Assembly: GCF_017377395.1 (NCBI RefSeq)
Contig: NZ_CP061800.1
Span: 2,480,001-2,544,000 of the forward strand
DNA length: 64,000 bases
DNA from: Desulfonema magnum
GTDB taxonomy: Bacteria > Desulfobacterota > Desulfobacteria > Desulfobacterales > 4be13
Reading direction: 5' to 3'
Positions 18,123 to 27,041 of this stretch are shown in pieces. The notes below the pieces were generated by a model. That model ran no database searches, was not told the DNA's origin, and was given only the letters and a program-made list of their open reading frames with translations. The position numbers and the translations under genes were made by a program. The first letter of the stretch is position 1; each line of letters opens with the position of its first letter.

Positions 18123-19205
18123 ATGGGAAATATATCAATGAATATACAAGACTTAGGTTTTAGTAAATGGTTTCAGGATAAAACTGACCCTGAAAAATCA
18201 GCCGATTATCAACTCGCCAGGGTTATTGCTGTAAATAAGGACAGCTATCTCATTAAAAACGAAAAGAATGACGTGCCCGCGGAAATAACCGGGAAGCTCA
18301 TGTTCAGTGTGGATTCTTCCCTGGATTATCCCACAGTGGGTGACTGGATATGGGCGCAGTATTTTGATGAGGATACATTTGCTGTCATTCATGACATTGT
18401 TCCGAGAAAATCGCTTTTAAAAAGAAAGACATCAGGTAAAAAAACAGCGTTTCAGCTGATTGCCGCCAACATAGACACGGCCCTGATTATGCAGTCACTT
18501 GATTTTAATTATAATCTCAGGCGGCTGGAACGATACCTGGTCATGACAAATCAGAGCAATATTCATCCGGTGGTGTTATTAAGCAAGAAAGACCTGCTGC
18601 CTCCTGATGAGATCGAAAAAAAAATAGCTGAGATTCATGCCATCATGCCGAATATTCAGGTGGTAGCTTTCAGCAATAAAGATAATTCAGGTCCGGACAG
18701 TGTAAAAGAATTGCTGACCCCCAGAAAAACCTTTTGCCTGCTCGGATCATCAGGGGTTGGGAAAACCACTTTGTTAAACAATCTCATGGATAAATCAGTA
18801 TTTGAAACGCAGTCTGTCAGAGAAAAAGACGGAAAGGGAAAACACACCACAACACGCCGTGAGTTAATTCATTTGGAAAACGGTGCCATGATCATAGACA
18901 CACCGGGAATGCGGGAACTGGGAAATTTTGGTGTTGAAACAGGTCTTTCCCACACATTTAATGAAATAGAAGCCCTGTCAGCGCAATGCGCCTATAATGA
19001 CTGCTCTCATATTCAAGAAGAGGGATGCGCTGTGCTGGCCGCGCTGGAAAACGGAACAATTTCCAGGGAACGGTATCAGAATTATATAAAAATGAACAAA
19101 GAATCTGCCTATTATGAGATGTCGTATCTGGAAAAAAAGAAAAAAGACAAGCAATTTGGTAAAATGTGCAAAACTGTGATGAAGCATAAAAAAAACAAAA
19201 GATAA
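18123..19205 (+). CDS. rsgA: Ribosome small-subunit-dependent GTPase A
   Basis: 360 residues with the RsgA layout: an OB-fold at about 20-100, then a circularly permuted GTPase with LLSKKDLL (G4-type) before GSSGVGKTTLLNNL (P-loop, about 209-222), KHTTTRRE (switch) and DTPGMRELG (about 259). The C-terminal zinc knuckle is CAYNDCSHIQEEGC. It is a GTPase that acts late in 30S assembly and checks the decoding site. ATG 18123 has no clear ribosome site; ATG 18138 is an alternative. It is followed, on the other strand, by a tRNA gene. Confidence 0.95.
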   Translation: MGNISMNIQDLGFSKWFQDKTDPEKSADYQLARVIAVNKDSYLIKNEKNDVPAEITGKLMFSVDSSLDYPTVGDWIWAQYFDEDTFAVIHDIVPRKSLLKRKTSGKKTAFQLIAANIDTALIMQSLDFNYNLRRLERYLVMTNQSNIHPVVLLSKKDLLPPDEIEKKIAEIHAIMPNIQVVAFSNKDNSGPDSVKELLTPRKTFCLLGSSGVGKTTLLNNLMDKSVFETQSVREKDGKGKHTTTRRELIHLENGAMIIDTPGMRELGNFGVETGLSHTFNEIEALSAQCAYNDCSHIQEEGCAVLAALENGTISRERYQNYIKMNKESAYYEMSYLEKKKKDKQFGKMCKTVMKHKKNKR

Positions 19206-19217
19206 TGATAAGGAGGA

Positions 19218-19293
19218 TGGTACGCCCGGCTGGGTTCGAACCAGCGGCTTTCAGCTCCGGAGGCTGACGCTCTATCCACTGAGCTACGGGCGC
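19218..19293 (-). tRNA. tRNA-Arg (anticodon CCG)
   Basis: A full cloverleaf on the minus strand: acceptor GCGCCCG/CGGGCGT with a G-U first pair, D arm AGCTCAGTGGATAGAGC, and anticodon stem TCAGC-GCTGA with loop CTCCGGA, so the anticodon is CCG (codon CGG). The T arm is CTGGTTCGAACCCAG, and CCA is encoded at the 3' end (19218-19220). It lies downstream of folC in the same direction. Confidence 0.95.
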
Positions 19294-19384
19294 ATATTGA
19301 GGGTGACAGATATGTTGGTGCTGAATGCTCCGGGAAACACCAAACTCAAAATCTGGTGTACTTAAACATTAAACGACAAATAAG

Positions 19385-20677
19385 TCAAGTCTGAAAATCA
19401 TAATTTTTTATGGCTGTCTTTGCTTCTCCCACCACATAAAGAGAGCCTGCAATACAGATAGCGTCATCAGGCCCGGCTGTGTCAATGGCATATTTCACAG
19501 CGTCTTCCACATTGGGGATAATTTTTATGTCCTCAGTAAATTCCTTTGCCACGGGCTGAAGCGTTTCCGGAGGCAACGCACGGCCAATGACAGGACGGGT
19601 CAGGATGACTTTCTGGCACGCGGGAAGCAGAGATTTCAGCATGGCCTCATATGGTTTGTCATCCAATATGCCCACAACAAGCGTTATGTTCCGATTTCCC
19701 AGCTCATCTGATAAAAAATTCCCCAAATTCTGCGCGGCAACCAAATTGTGCGCCCCGTCTAAAAGTACAAAAGGAGACGCTGACACAACCTCCAGCCTTC
19801 CTGGCCAGCGATTTTGCTCAAGCCCGTCTTTCATGCTCTGCAACGGAATATCTGCCTTGCCTTTGTTCAGTATCTCACAAGTGGCAAGAACAAGGGCCGC
19901 GTTATCCACCTGGTGATTTCCCCATAACCCGGTACGCATGGCGCGCCATGTATTTTCAAAACCAAAATAGGTGAATGTCCCGCTTTTGTCCCTTCTCACC
20001 CGAAAATCATCCCCAAAACGGTAAAGCGGTGCTGATTTTTTTTCAGCAATTTCCTCGAAAACCGAAATTACATTTTTTTGTCTGGCACCGGTTACAACAG
20101 GAACCCCGTGTTTTATAATCCCTCCCTTTTCCCCCGCGATCTGGGCAAGGCTATCTCCCAGATATGAGCGATGTTCAAGGGATATGTTGGTGATGACGGA
20201 AATAGCCGGCTTTACGACATTGGTTGCATCCATACGCCCGCCCATACCGGTCTCAATCACTGCCCAGTCAACATTTTGCCTGGCAAATTCATAAAACCCC
20301 ATGGCCGTCGCATATTCAAAAAAAGTCGGCTCACGATCTCCGTATCCGGCATTTTTCACAGCTTCGTAAGCCGTGACAACATCCTCATCGGAAATCGGAT
20401 GATTATTTACACATATTCTTTCGTTAAATTTTACAAGATGCGGTGATGTGTAAAGCCCGACCTTGTATCCGGCAGCATGCAGAATCGAAGCCAGAGCAGA
20501 GGCAACAGAGCCTTTTCCGTTTGTTCCTGCAATATGGATACTTTTAAAATGTTCCTGGGGATTTCCCAGACCCTCAAGCATCTTTCGGATGGTTTCAAGA
20601 CCCAGAATAATCCCGAATCTTCTGAGACCGAACATGGCCTCGAGACAGTTGTTGTAAGAATTTTTTATTGCTGTCAT
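19385..20677 (-). CDS. folC: Folylpolyglutamate synthase / dihydrofolate synthase
   Basis: 430 residues of the Mur-ligase fold: P-loop HIAGTNGKGSVAS at about 48-60, YTSPHLVKFNERI at about 78-90, and VIETGMGGRMDATNV with the metal and ATP residues. NISLEHRSYLGDS is in the middle, and the C-terminal domain has LLDGAHNLVAA and VVGILDDKP. It adds glutamates to folates (and L-glutamate to dihydropteroate if bifunctional) in the cytoplasm. The length is normal. It is a single gene between the rpsU terminator and the tRNA. The start ATG has no strong ribosome site but matches family N-termini. Confidence 0.93.
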   Translation of the reverse strand: MTAIKNSYNNCLEAMFGLRRFGIILGLETIRKMLEGLGNPQEHFKSIHIAGTNGKGSVASALASILHAAGYKVGLYTSPHLVKFNERICVNNHPISDEDVVTAYEAVKNAGYGDREPTFFEYATAMGFYEFARQNVDWAVIETGMGGRMDATNVVKPAISVITNISLEHRSYLGDSLAQIAGEKGGIIKHGVPVVTGARQKNVISVFEEIAEKKSAPLYRFGDDFRVRRDKSGTFTYFGFENTWRAMRTGLWGNHQVDNAALVLATCEILNKGKADIPLQSMKDGLEQNRWPGRLEVVSASPFVLLDGAHNLVAAQNLGNFLSDELGNRNITLVVGILDDKPYEAMLKSLLPACQKVILTRPVIGRALPPETLQPVAKEFTEDIKIIPNVEDAVKYAIDTAGPDDAICIAGSLYVVGEAKTAIKNYDFQT

Positions 20678-20684
20678 GTCTTCA

Positions 20685-20722
20685 TAAAAAAACCCGGCAG
20701 AATGAAAAATCTCCGCCGGGTA
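20685..20722 (-). terminator. Rho-independent terminator after rpsU
   Basis: Read on the minus strand: ACCCGGC, a 16-base loop region, then GCCGGGT followed directly by seven T. It stands about 110 bp past the rpsU stop and just before folC, so it should end the rpsU transcript. Confidence 0.85.
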
Positions 20723-20831
20723 AAAAGGCTTTCATTCTTATAATCACCCGTTGGCCGAGCCAACACATGAAAAAACAACCTTGAAGCTTGTGCTGCTGTC
20801 TGCGCTGTAAATACAAACAGTTTCCCTTAAA

Positions 20832-21041
20832 TTATCCCCGGGATCTGTATTTTCTTGAAGCAGCTATTCTCTGTCGTCTTAAAGCTTCACGCTGTTTACG
20901 ACGTCTGTACTCGCTTGGTTTTTCGTAGCTTTTTTTCAGTTTGAGACGCTTGAAAAGCCCGTCATTTTGAATTTTTTTCTTTAAAATGCGCATTGCTTTT
21001 TCAAGGTCATTATCCAGAACTTTAACCTGAATCGCCTTCAA
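20832..21041 (-). CDS. rpsU: 30S ribosomal protein S21
   Basis: 69 residues: KAIQVKVLDNDLEKAMRILK, FKRLKLKKSYEKPSEYRRRK, then a basic tail. This is the full S21 family length. I chose a TTG start at 21041 because GAGGTAGG stands directly before it and the protein then begins at the position usual for S21. ATG codons further upstream (21065, 21095) would add 8 or 18 residues not seen in the family. S21 is a small-subunit protein needed for efficient initiation. It has its own terminator. Confidence 0.93.
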   Translation of the reverse strand: MKAIQVKVLDNDLEKAMRILKKKIQNDGLFKRLKLKKSYEKPSEYRRRKQREALRRQRIAASRKYRSRG

Positions 21042-21210
21042 CCTACCTCGCCCCTTTCTTTCCATCAGATGAAAAAAAATAATATATTTCAACATTCCAG
21101 ATGGTTATTTTATCATCTTGTTTATAACCCAAAATATATATCTGAAAATAAAGTTATTGGCAAGAAAATTTTTTTATACTCAGAAAATTATAGGGTAAAC
21201 ATCCCATAAA

Positions 21211-21243
21211 GAAACCGAGTTTTTTTGAAAAAAACTCGGTTTC
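21211..21243. terminator. Perfect stem-loop GAAACCGAGTTTTT / AAAACTCGGTTTC
   Basis: A 14-bp stem with its own A/T tracts, which can act as a terminator in either direction, between adk and rpsU. It belongs to the short GAAACC-type palindromes also seen at 53520, 54363 and 58622. Confidence 0.6.
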
Positions 21244-21376
21244 TGTCTGATCTGACGGACAATTATGACCATTATTTGTTCAATGGGATTTGTCCTGAAC
21301 AATAAAGGTGATGGTCATGACCATCACCCGGCTTTGCTTACCGGAAAGCTGTGTACAGGACAAAAATTGCAGAGGG

Positions 21377-21446
21377 AAAGAAACCCGGGTTTTTTCCCAA
21401 AAACGGGCAGCCTTGCCATGTCGGAAAAAGCCGGGTTTCTTTTTTT
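21377..21446. repeat. Family C palindrome, copy 1
   Basis: Inverted arms AAAGAAACCCGGGTTTTTTC and GAAAAAGCCGGGTTTCTTTT around a 25-30 base centre. It sits just after the adk stop and may end that transcript. The same arms recur at 31.26, 31.51, 33.48, 54.79, 62.33 and 63.45 kb. Confidence 0.75.
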
Positions 21447-21468
21447 GTCCTGTACACAGAGCGGAAAG

Positions 21469-22131
21469 TTAAAGTTTTGAAACCAGCTCCGCGGTAACAT
21501 CTTTCACACTTGGTTTGCCGTCAAGTTCGATGTATTTGATGCCGGAAGCGCCTTTAAAATAGTAAGCAGATGCAAGGGTTCCTGTCTCCGTGTCATAATA
21601 AATAGCATGACGCTTGCCAATGGCTTCCTCATCCTGATCATCGGAGCGGGTTTTTAATTCTCCACCGCAAACCCGGCATTTGTCCCCGTCCGGTTTGATC
21701 ACGTCAATAAAGATGTTGTTGGGATGGTTGTTATCATTCACGCAAAGTCTGCGTCCCATGATCCTGTTTTTTGCGATTTCACGATCAAGGATAATTTCTA
21801 TGACAATATCAAGGGCCATATTGGCTGCTTTCAGGGCCTCATCCAATTTTATAGCCTGGTTCTTGTTTCTCGGAAACCCGTCAAGAAGCCATCCGTCTTT
21901 GCAGTCATCCTGTTTCAGACGGTCAAGTATCATGGGGATCGTAATCTCATCCGGTACCAGATCGCCTTTGTCAATATATTCCTTGGCTTTGGCACCCAGC
22001 TCGGTTCCCTTTGAAATATTATCACGAAAGATAGCGCCTGACTCAATGTGGGAAATTTTGTATTTATCCTTTAAAATAGCGCCCTGGGTTCCTTTGCCGC
22101 TGCCGTTTGGCCCAAAAAACAAAATGTTCAT
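21469..22131 (-). CDS. adk: Adenylate kinase
   Basis: 220 residues. P-loop FFGPNGSGKGTQGAIL is at about 5-20, AMP-binding region HIESGAIFRDNI at about 28-39, WLLDGFPRNKNQA at about 81-93 (DGFPR motif) and lid-domain start NRIMGRRLCV at about 122-131. The lid carries cysteines CRVCGG and further Cys/Asp candidates, so it may bind zinc only in part. The C-terminal YFKGASGIKYIELDG is typical of a deltaproteobacterial subfamily. It converts AMP and ATP to two ADP. It is a single gene with a family C palindrome behind it. Confidence 0.92.
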   Translation of the reverse strand: MNILFFGPNGSGKGTQGAILKDKYKISHIESGAIFRDNISKGTELGAKAKEYIDKGDLVPDEITIPMILDRLKQDDCKDGWLLDGFPRNKNQAIKLDEALKAANMALDIVIEIILDREIAKNRIMGRRLCVNDNNHPNNIFIDVIKPDGDKCRVCGGELKTRSDDQDEEAIGKRHAIYYDTETGTLASAYYFKGASGIKYIELDGKPSVKDVTAELVSKL

Positions 22132-22599
22132 CTAATCTTTTCCTTTCCTTAAATTAGTATGTTGATAATTCTTGTTATCGGATATACTTAACTATTTCTT
22201 GAGAGTCAAGCATATTTCACAATGATTCTGCAAGAAAAAAAATGAAGATTCTGCTGCCTTTCCAAAGCTGTTATCTTTTCAGCCTGCCGGATGAGAGGCT
22301 TTTTTGTCACAGCATCCCGGGGCCGCGCATTTGAAAACCGAAGTCTGACTTCCGCCTGTTCAATTTAGATCAAAAAAATGTTGCTTTTCAAGATAGTTAA
22401 TTATAAATCTGTTTTAAATTATCAGTAAACCGGACAGAGTCTGAGGAGATAAATCATTCCATATATTCTGCTGTGAAAAAACCGAATTTCAGGACATTTC
22501 TCTCAAAGAATCCGCATTTTTTATGGGACAGATTTCCATTGTTCATAAATATTTTTTCCCAATTTACAAACAGGTCGGCCGGCAAAGGAGAAGTTAGCA
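22132..22599. other. Gene-free stretch before the chemoreceptor
   Basis: The stretch is AT-rich and lies between divergent adk and the chemoreceptor gene. It should hold both promoters. I see no repeat family member and no coding frame. CAAAGGAGAAG just before 22600 is the receptor's ribosome site. Confidence 0.6.
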
Positions 22600-25500
22600 A
22601 TGTTAAAAAAATTTAAGAATTTGAGTCTGGTGAAAAAGATTGTTTTTGGTTTTTCAGGAATACTGATGCTGCTATTTACAGTGGGGCTGATTGCTTATAA
22701 CGCCCTGAACAAAGCATCAGACGGTTTTATAAATTATCGGGAAATGGCGCGTGACACCGCGCTGATTGGCAATCTTCAGGTAAATATGCTCATGACACGT
22801 TTTCAGGCAAAGAATTACATTCTTTCAGGAAGTGAAAACAGTCTCAAGGAATATGAAGCTTATTACAGTAATATGGAAAACGTACTGGAAAAAGCAAACA
22901 AAGAGATTCAGGCTCCTGAGCGTGTGGCGAAAATCAGCGCAGTGAATATCGCTTATACAACGTATCATTCAGCATTTCAAAAAATCATTCAATTAAAAAA
23001 TGAACGCAACAAGAATGTCAATGAAATACTCAATGTCAGGGGGCCTCTGATGGAACGCACACTGACAGAAATTATGATTTCAGCCTCTGAAGATGGGGAT
23101 GTGAATATATCATACCATACAGGTCTGGCCATAAAGCATTTGCTTCTGGGACGGCTTTATATGGCAAAGTTCCTTGATACAAACGACCCAAAAACCGCGG
23201 AAAGAGTTCATGCGGAATTTGCCAGGATGGAGGAACAACTGAGTATTCTGGATAAGGAAATAGAAAAATCAGAGTGGCGTAAGAAGTTAGACACCGTGGC
23301 CCGGGCAAAGGACGATTACACGCGGAGTTTCGGTGATCTGTCGAAAATAATTAATGATCGGAATAAGATTATCACAGAGACCCTGGACCGCATCGGACCG
23401 AACATTACCCAAACTATTGATGAGGTCAGGCTTTCTATCAAAGCTGTTCAGGACGAACTCGGTCCCGGACTCGTGGCATCCGACAACAAAAGTATCACCC
23501 TTATCAGTGTCATCGCTGTCATTGCCCTGTCCGCAGGCATCGTTCTTGCCATGCTGATTGTGATACCTGTCAAAAAAGGGATTGCCAGAGCCATGGAGGT
23601 CACAAAAGCGGTGGCTGAGGGCGATCTGGGCATTGATATTCAGATAAACACCAAGGATGAAATCGGCAACCTCCTGGGCAATATGAAAAACATGGTGGAA
23701 ATATTAGGTCACAGGGCCGGAATTGTCGAACAGATTGCCAACGGTACCCTGGACGAAAAAATAAACATTCTTTCGGACAAGGATATCTTTGGTCAGTCTC
23801 TTATCCTGATGATACAGAGGCTTCATGAGATTATCGGTGAAATAAGGTCTGTGACGGATGGTGTTCAGGAAGGCAGACTGGATATCCGTGCGAATATAGA
23901 ATCCTTTACCGGCGGCTGGCATGAACTTATCGCCGGTGTAAATAACCTGACAGATGCCTTTGTGGCCCCGATTAATCTGACAGCAAAGTATATTGAACGG
24001 ATATCCAAAGGAGACATCCCGGAAAAAATCAGCGATGAATACAAAGGAGACTTCAACGATATTAAGAATAATCTGAACCAATGTATTGACGCTGTGAGCG
24101 AGCAGGCGACCGCTGCCCAGCGCATTGCTGACGGGGATCTGTCTGTGCAGATTAACATTCGCTCCGAGAACGATGTGCTGGCAAAAAGTATGCGTAATGT
24201 TAAGGATATCTTACTACTGCTACAGCAGGAACTGATCCGGCTGACCCGGACATCCAAACAGGGCGAGCTTTCTGTGCGCGGAAACCCGGCGCAGTTCCGG
24301 GGCGCATATGCAGATGTCGTAAGCGGTATTAATGAGATGCTTGACGCCATTCTTCTGCCCATTACCGAAGGCAACCGGGTTCTGGCGCATATTTCCGAAG
24401 GCAAGATTGACGAAGTGATCACCGAAACTTACAAGGGGGATCACGAAAAAATGAAGCAGGCTGTGAACAATGTCGCGGCTGTGCTCCAAGGTCTGCAACA
24501 AGAACTGGTCCGGCTGACCCAGGCATCCAAACAGGGCGAGCTTTCTGTGCGCGGAAATCCGGCGCAGTTCCGGGGCGCATATGCAGATGTCGTAAGCGGT
24601 ATTAATGAGATGCTTGACGCCATTCTTCTGCCCATTACCGAAGGCAACCGGGTGCTTCGTCTGATCCGAGGCGGAAATCTGCGGGAAAAGGTGGAAATTG
24701 ACTGCAAAGGCGATCATGAGGAGATGAAGAAAGCAGTGAACGGAGTCCATGAATGGCTGACGGAACTCATCGGATATGTCACGAAAATTGCCAACGGAGA
24801 TATGACCGCTGCAATGGCAAAGGCTTCGGAAGATGACCAGATCCATGAATGGCTGATGCTGATGAAGGATAACATTCAGTCGCTCGTGACTGAGGCGGAT
24901 ATGCTTGCCAAAAATGCGGTGGAGGGCAGACTCACTATTCGTGCTGAAGCAGAAAAGCATCGGGGGGAATATGCAAAAATCATCGAAGGGGTGAACAGAA
25001 TTATTGACTCCCTTATGGGTCATCTGGATGCCATGCCGGCCCCCTCATTTATTATTGATCGGGAATTTAACATTCTCTATATCAACAACGCGGGAGCAAA
25101 ATTGGTGGGAGTTGCACAAGACATGCTCATCGGAAGCAAATGTTACAATCACTTCAGAACCTCTGACTGCCGGACCGAAAAATGCGCCACAGGCCGATGT
25201 ATGGAACAAAACTGTGAAATCAGCTCTGAAACACAGTCCTACGCGGGGGATAGGTGCATTGATATTTCATACACAGGTGTTCCGATAAAAAATGCAGAGA
25301 ACAAAATCATCGGGGGCCTTGAAATTATTATGGATCAGACAGCCATAAAACAGGCGGCCCGCCTTGCTCAGAAGCAAGCTGATTATCAGAAAACTGAGGT
25401 TGGAAAACTCATCGCCAATCTGAGCAAGCTGGCATCCGGAGATTTGAATATTGATATTGAGGAAGCTGCCACAGATGAGGACACCCGTGTCATCGGAGAA

Positions 25501-26880
25501 AATTTCAAAAAGATCGGACAGGCATTGAAAGAAACCGTGATAGCGGTCGGGAACCTGGTGAACGACACAAATATGCTGGCTCAGGCCGCGACCGAGGGAA
25601 AGCTCGACACAAGGGCGGACATATCCCGGCATAAGGGAGATTTTTCAAAAGTGGTGGAAGGTGTCAACAACACCCTTGATGCCCTGACCGCGCCCATGAA
25701 AGTTGCCGCGGACTATGTGGACAGAATCAGCAGCGGTGATATTCCGAATAAGATCACTGAGGAATACAAGGGAGATTTCAATGAAATCAAGAAAAATCTG
25801 AATCTGCTTATTCATGTGACAAATGAAGTGACAGACATTGCCGGAGAAATTGCCAAAGGAAATCTGAGAGTAACGGTCGGAAAACGCTCGGAACAGGACG
25901 AACTCATGGCAGCGATGCAAAAGATGGTCCGGGACCTGACCGAAATCGCTATAAATGTCCAGAAAGCCGCCGGAGAGGTCGCCTCGGGCAGCCAGGAGAT
26001 CAGCGCGGGCGCTCAGACGATTTCCCAGGGCGCGGCAGAACAGTCTTCGAGTGTTGAAGAAATATCCGGATCCATGGAGGAAATAAACAGCACCGTGTCA
26101 CAGACAGCAGATAATACAAAAGAAACGGCTGTTATCGCTGAAAAATCCGCGGCTGACGCGTCTGAGGGAGGCAAAGCAGTTGCTGAGACTGTCCGGGCAA
26201 TGAAGACCATTGCGGAGAAAATCAGCATCATTGAGGAAATTGCCCGCCAGACCGATCTGCTGGCCCTGAACGCGGCCATTGAGGCAGCCAGGGCAGGTGA
26301 ACATGGGAGGGGATTCGCAGTGGTGGCAGCGGAAGTTCGCAAACTATCGGTGCGAAGCCAGACCGCTGCACAGGAGATCGGAGAACTCTCAGGTGTCAGT
26401 GTGGAGATTGCCGAAAAAGCAGGCAGGCTGATTGGTGATATTGTGCCGAGTATACGAAAGACTTCCGAACTCATAAGGGAAATCAACGCATCAAGCACGG
26501 AGCAGGCCACTGGAATTGAGCAGATCACCAAAGCCATCATACAGCTTGATCAGATCATCGGTCAAAATGCTTCCGCGACTGAAGAAATGGCCTCAATCAG
26601 TGAGGAACTCTCTGGGCAGGCTCATCGTCTGCGGGAAATGGCGGCATTCTTCAAAACAGAAGACCGGAAAACTCAGCATTTCTCCCGGAACCAGTCATCT
26701 CAGATTTCTCAGCCAGTTGCGAAGAGAGGCAGGGAGACATCTTCACATAAAGCAATGGCCCGGGACAGAATAACAGCGAATTCGGTTACTAATGGCTATG
26801 CTGATTACAAAAAGAAACGCGGGAAGAGTCTCGACTTAGATATTGATAAATCTGATGACAGTGAGTTCGAGGCGTATTGA
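22600..26880 (+). CDS. Poly-HAMP methyl-accepting chemotaxis protein with PAS domain
   Basis: 1426 residues. TM1 is at about 10-32, a four-helix periplasmic domain follows to about 295, and TM2 is at about 300-323. HAMP and HAMP-like modules run from about 323 to 800, each with an EGDLGIDI- or KGDIPEKI-type turn. Two of these modules are a 91-residue near-identical duplication. A PAS domain lies at about 803-910, with a cysteine-rich loop [20 protein letters not shown]. More HAMP-like modules follow to about 1100. The signalling hairpin includes [20 protein letters not shown] and [13 protein letters not shown]. After a flexible 70-residue linker the last five residues, EFEAY, fit the CheR-docking pattern (aromatic-x-x-aromatic). 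The ribosome site is good (AAGGAG). It likely signals with the CheW at 32.0 kb and is modified by the CheR and CheD proteins of the 1-8 kb cluster. Confidence 0.92.
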   Translation: MLKKFKNLSLVKKIVFGFSGILMLLFTVGLIAYNALNKASDGFINYREMARDTALIGNLQVNMLMTRFQAKNYILSGSENSLKEYEAYYSNMENVLEKANKEIQAPERVAKISAVNIAYTTYHSAFQKIIQLKNERNKNVNEILNVRGPLMERTLTEIMISASEDGDVNISYHTGLAIKHLLLGRLYMAKFLDTNDPKTAERVHAEFARMEEQLSILDKEIEKSEWRKKLDTVARAKDDYTRSFGDLSKIINDRNKIITETLDRIGPNITQTIDEVRLSIKAVQDELGPGLVASDNKSITLISVIAVIALSAGIVLAMLIVIPVKKGIARAMEVTKAVAEGDLGIDIQINTKDEIGNLLGNMKNMVEILGHRAGIVEQIANGTLDEKINILSDKDIFGQSLILMIQRLHEIIGEIRSVTDGVQEGRLDIRANIESFTGGWHELIAGVNNLTDAFVAPINLTAKYIERISKGDIPEKISDEYKGDFNDIKNNLNQCIDAVSEQATAAQRIADGDLSVQINIRSENDVLAKSMRNVKDILLLLQQELIRLTRTSKQGELSVRGNPAQFRGAYADVVSGINEMLDAILLPITEGNRVLAHISEGKIDEVITETYKGDHEKMKQAVNNVAAVLQGLQQELVRLTQASKQGELSVRGNPAQFRGAYADVVSGINEMLDAILLPITEGNRVLRLIRGGNLREKVEIDCKGDHEEMKKAVNGVHEWLTELIGYVTKIANGDMTAAMAKASEDDQIHEWLMLMKDNIQSLVTEADMLAKNAVEGRLTIRAEAEKHRGEYAKIIEGVNRIIDSLMGHLDAMPAPSFIIDREFNILYINNAGAKLVGVAQDMLIGSKCYNHFRTSDCRTEKCATGRCMEQNCEISSETQSYAGDRCIDISYTGVPIKNAENKIIGGLEIIMDQTAIKQAARLAQKQADYQKTEVGKLIANLSKLASGDLNIDIEEAATDEDTRVIGENFKKIGQALKETVIAVGNLVNDTNMLAQAATEGKLDTRADISRHKGDFSKVVEGVNNTLDALTAPMKVAADYVDRISSGDIPNKITEEYKGDFNEIKKNLNLLIHVTNEVTDIAGEIAKGNLRVTVGKRSEQDELMAAMQKMVRDLTEIAINVQKAAGEVASGSQEISAGAQTISQGAAEQSSSVEEISGSMEEINSTVSQTADNTKETAVIAEKSAADASEGGKAVAETVRAMKTIAEKISIIEEIARQTDLLALNAAIEAARAGEHGRGFAVVAAEVRKLSVRSQTAAQEIGELSGVSVEIAEKAGRLIGDIVPSIRKTSELIREINASSTEQATGIEQITKAIIQLDQIIGQNASATEEMASISEELSGQAHRLREMAAFFKTEDRKTQHFSRNQSSQISQPVAKRGRETSSHKAMARDRITANSVTNGYADYKKKRGKSLDLDIDKSDDSEFEAY

Positions 26881-26924
26881 GATTTGAAATTAAGATGCGA
26901 AACCGCTCGTTGTGTGATCTCCCT

Positions 26925-27001
26925 TCCCCTTCGACAAGCTCAGGGAGCGGGTAAATGGAAGCTACTCGTTGAGCCTGTCGAAACGCCTCCCCCCTTCGAC
27001 C
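26925..27001. repeat. Inverted repeat with TTCGACAAGCTCAGG-type words
   Basis: CCCCTTCGACAAGCTCAGGG and CGTTGAGCCTGTCGAAACG are inverted and separated by about 25 bp. A related pair is at 47323-47371 (TTTTGACAAGCTCAACGAG and CCTGAGCCTGTCAAAGG). It is a dispersed intergenic palindrome. Confidence 0.6.
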
Positions 27002-27041
27002 AATGCTGTTGAGTTAAGGCTGAACAGGTTCATCAGTGTTC

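Noticed and set aside
21120-21250. Riboswitch or leader ahead of rpsU
   Set aside because: Only a GAAACCGAG palindrome is visible; no known riboswitch motif could be recognised.
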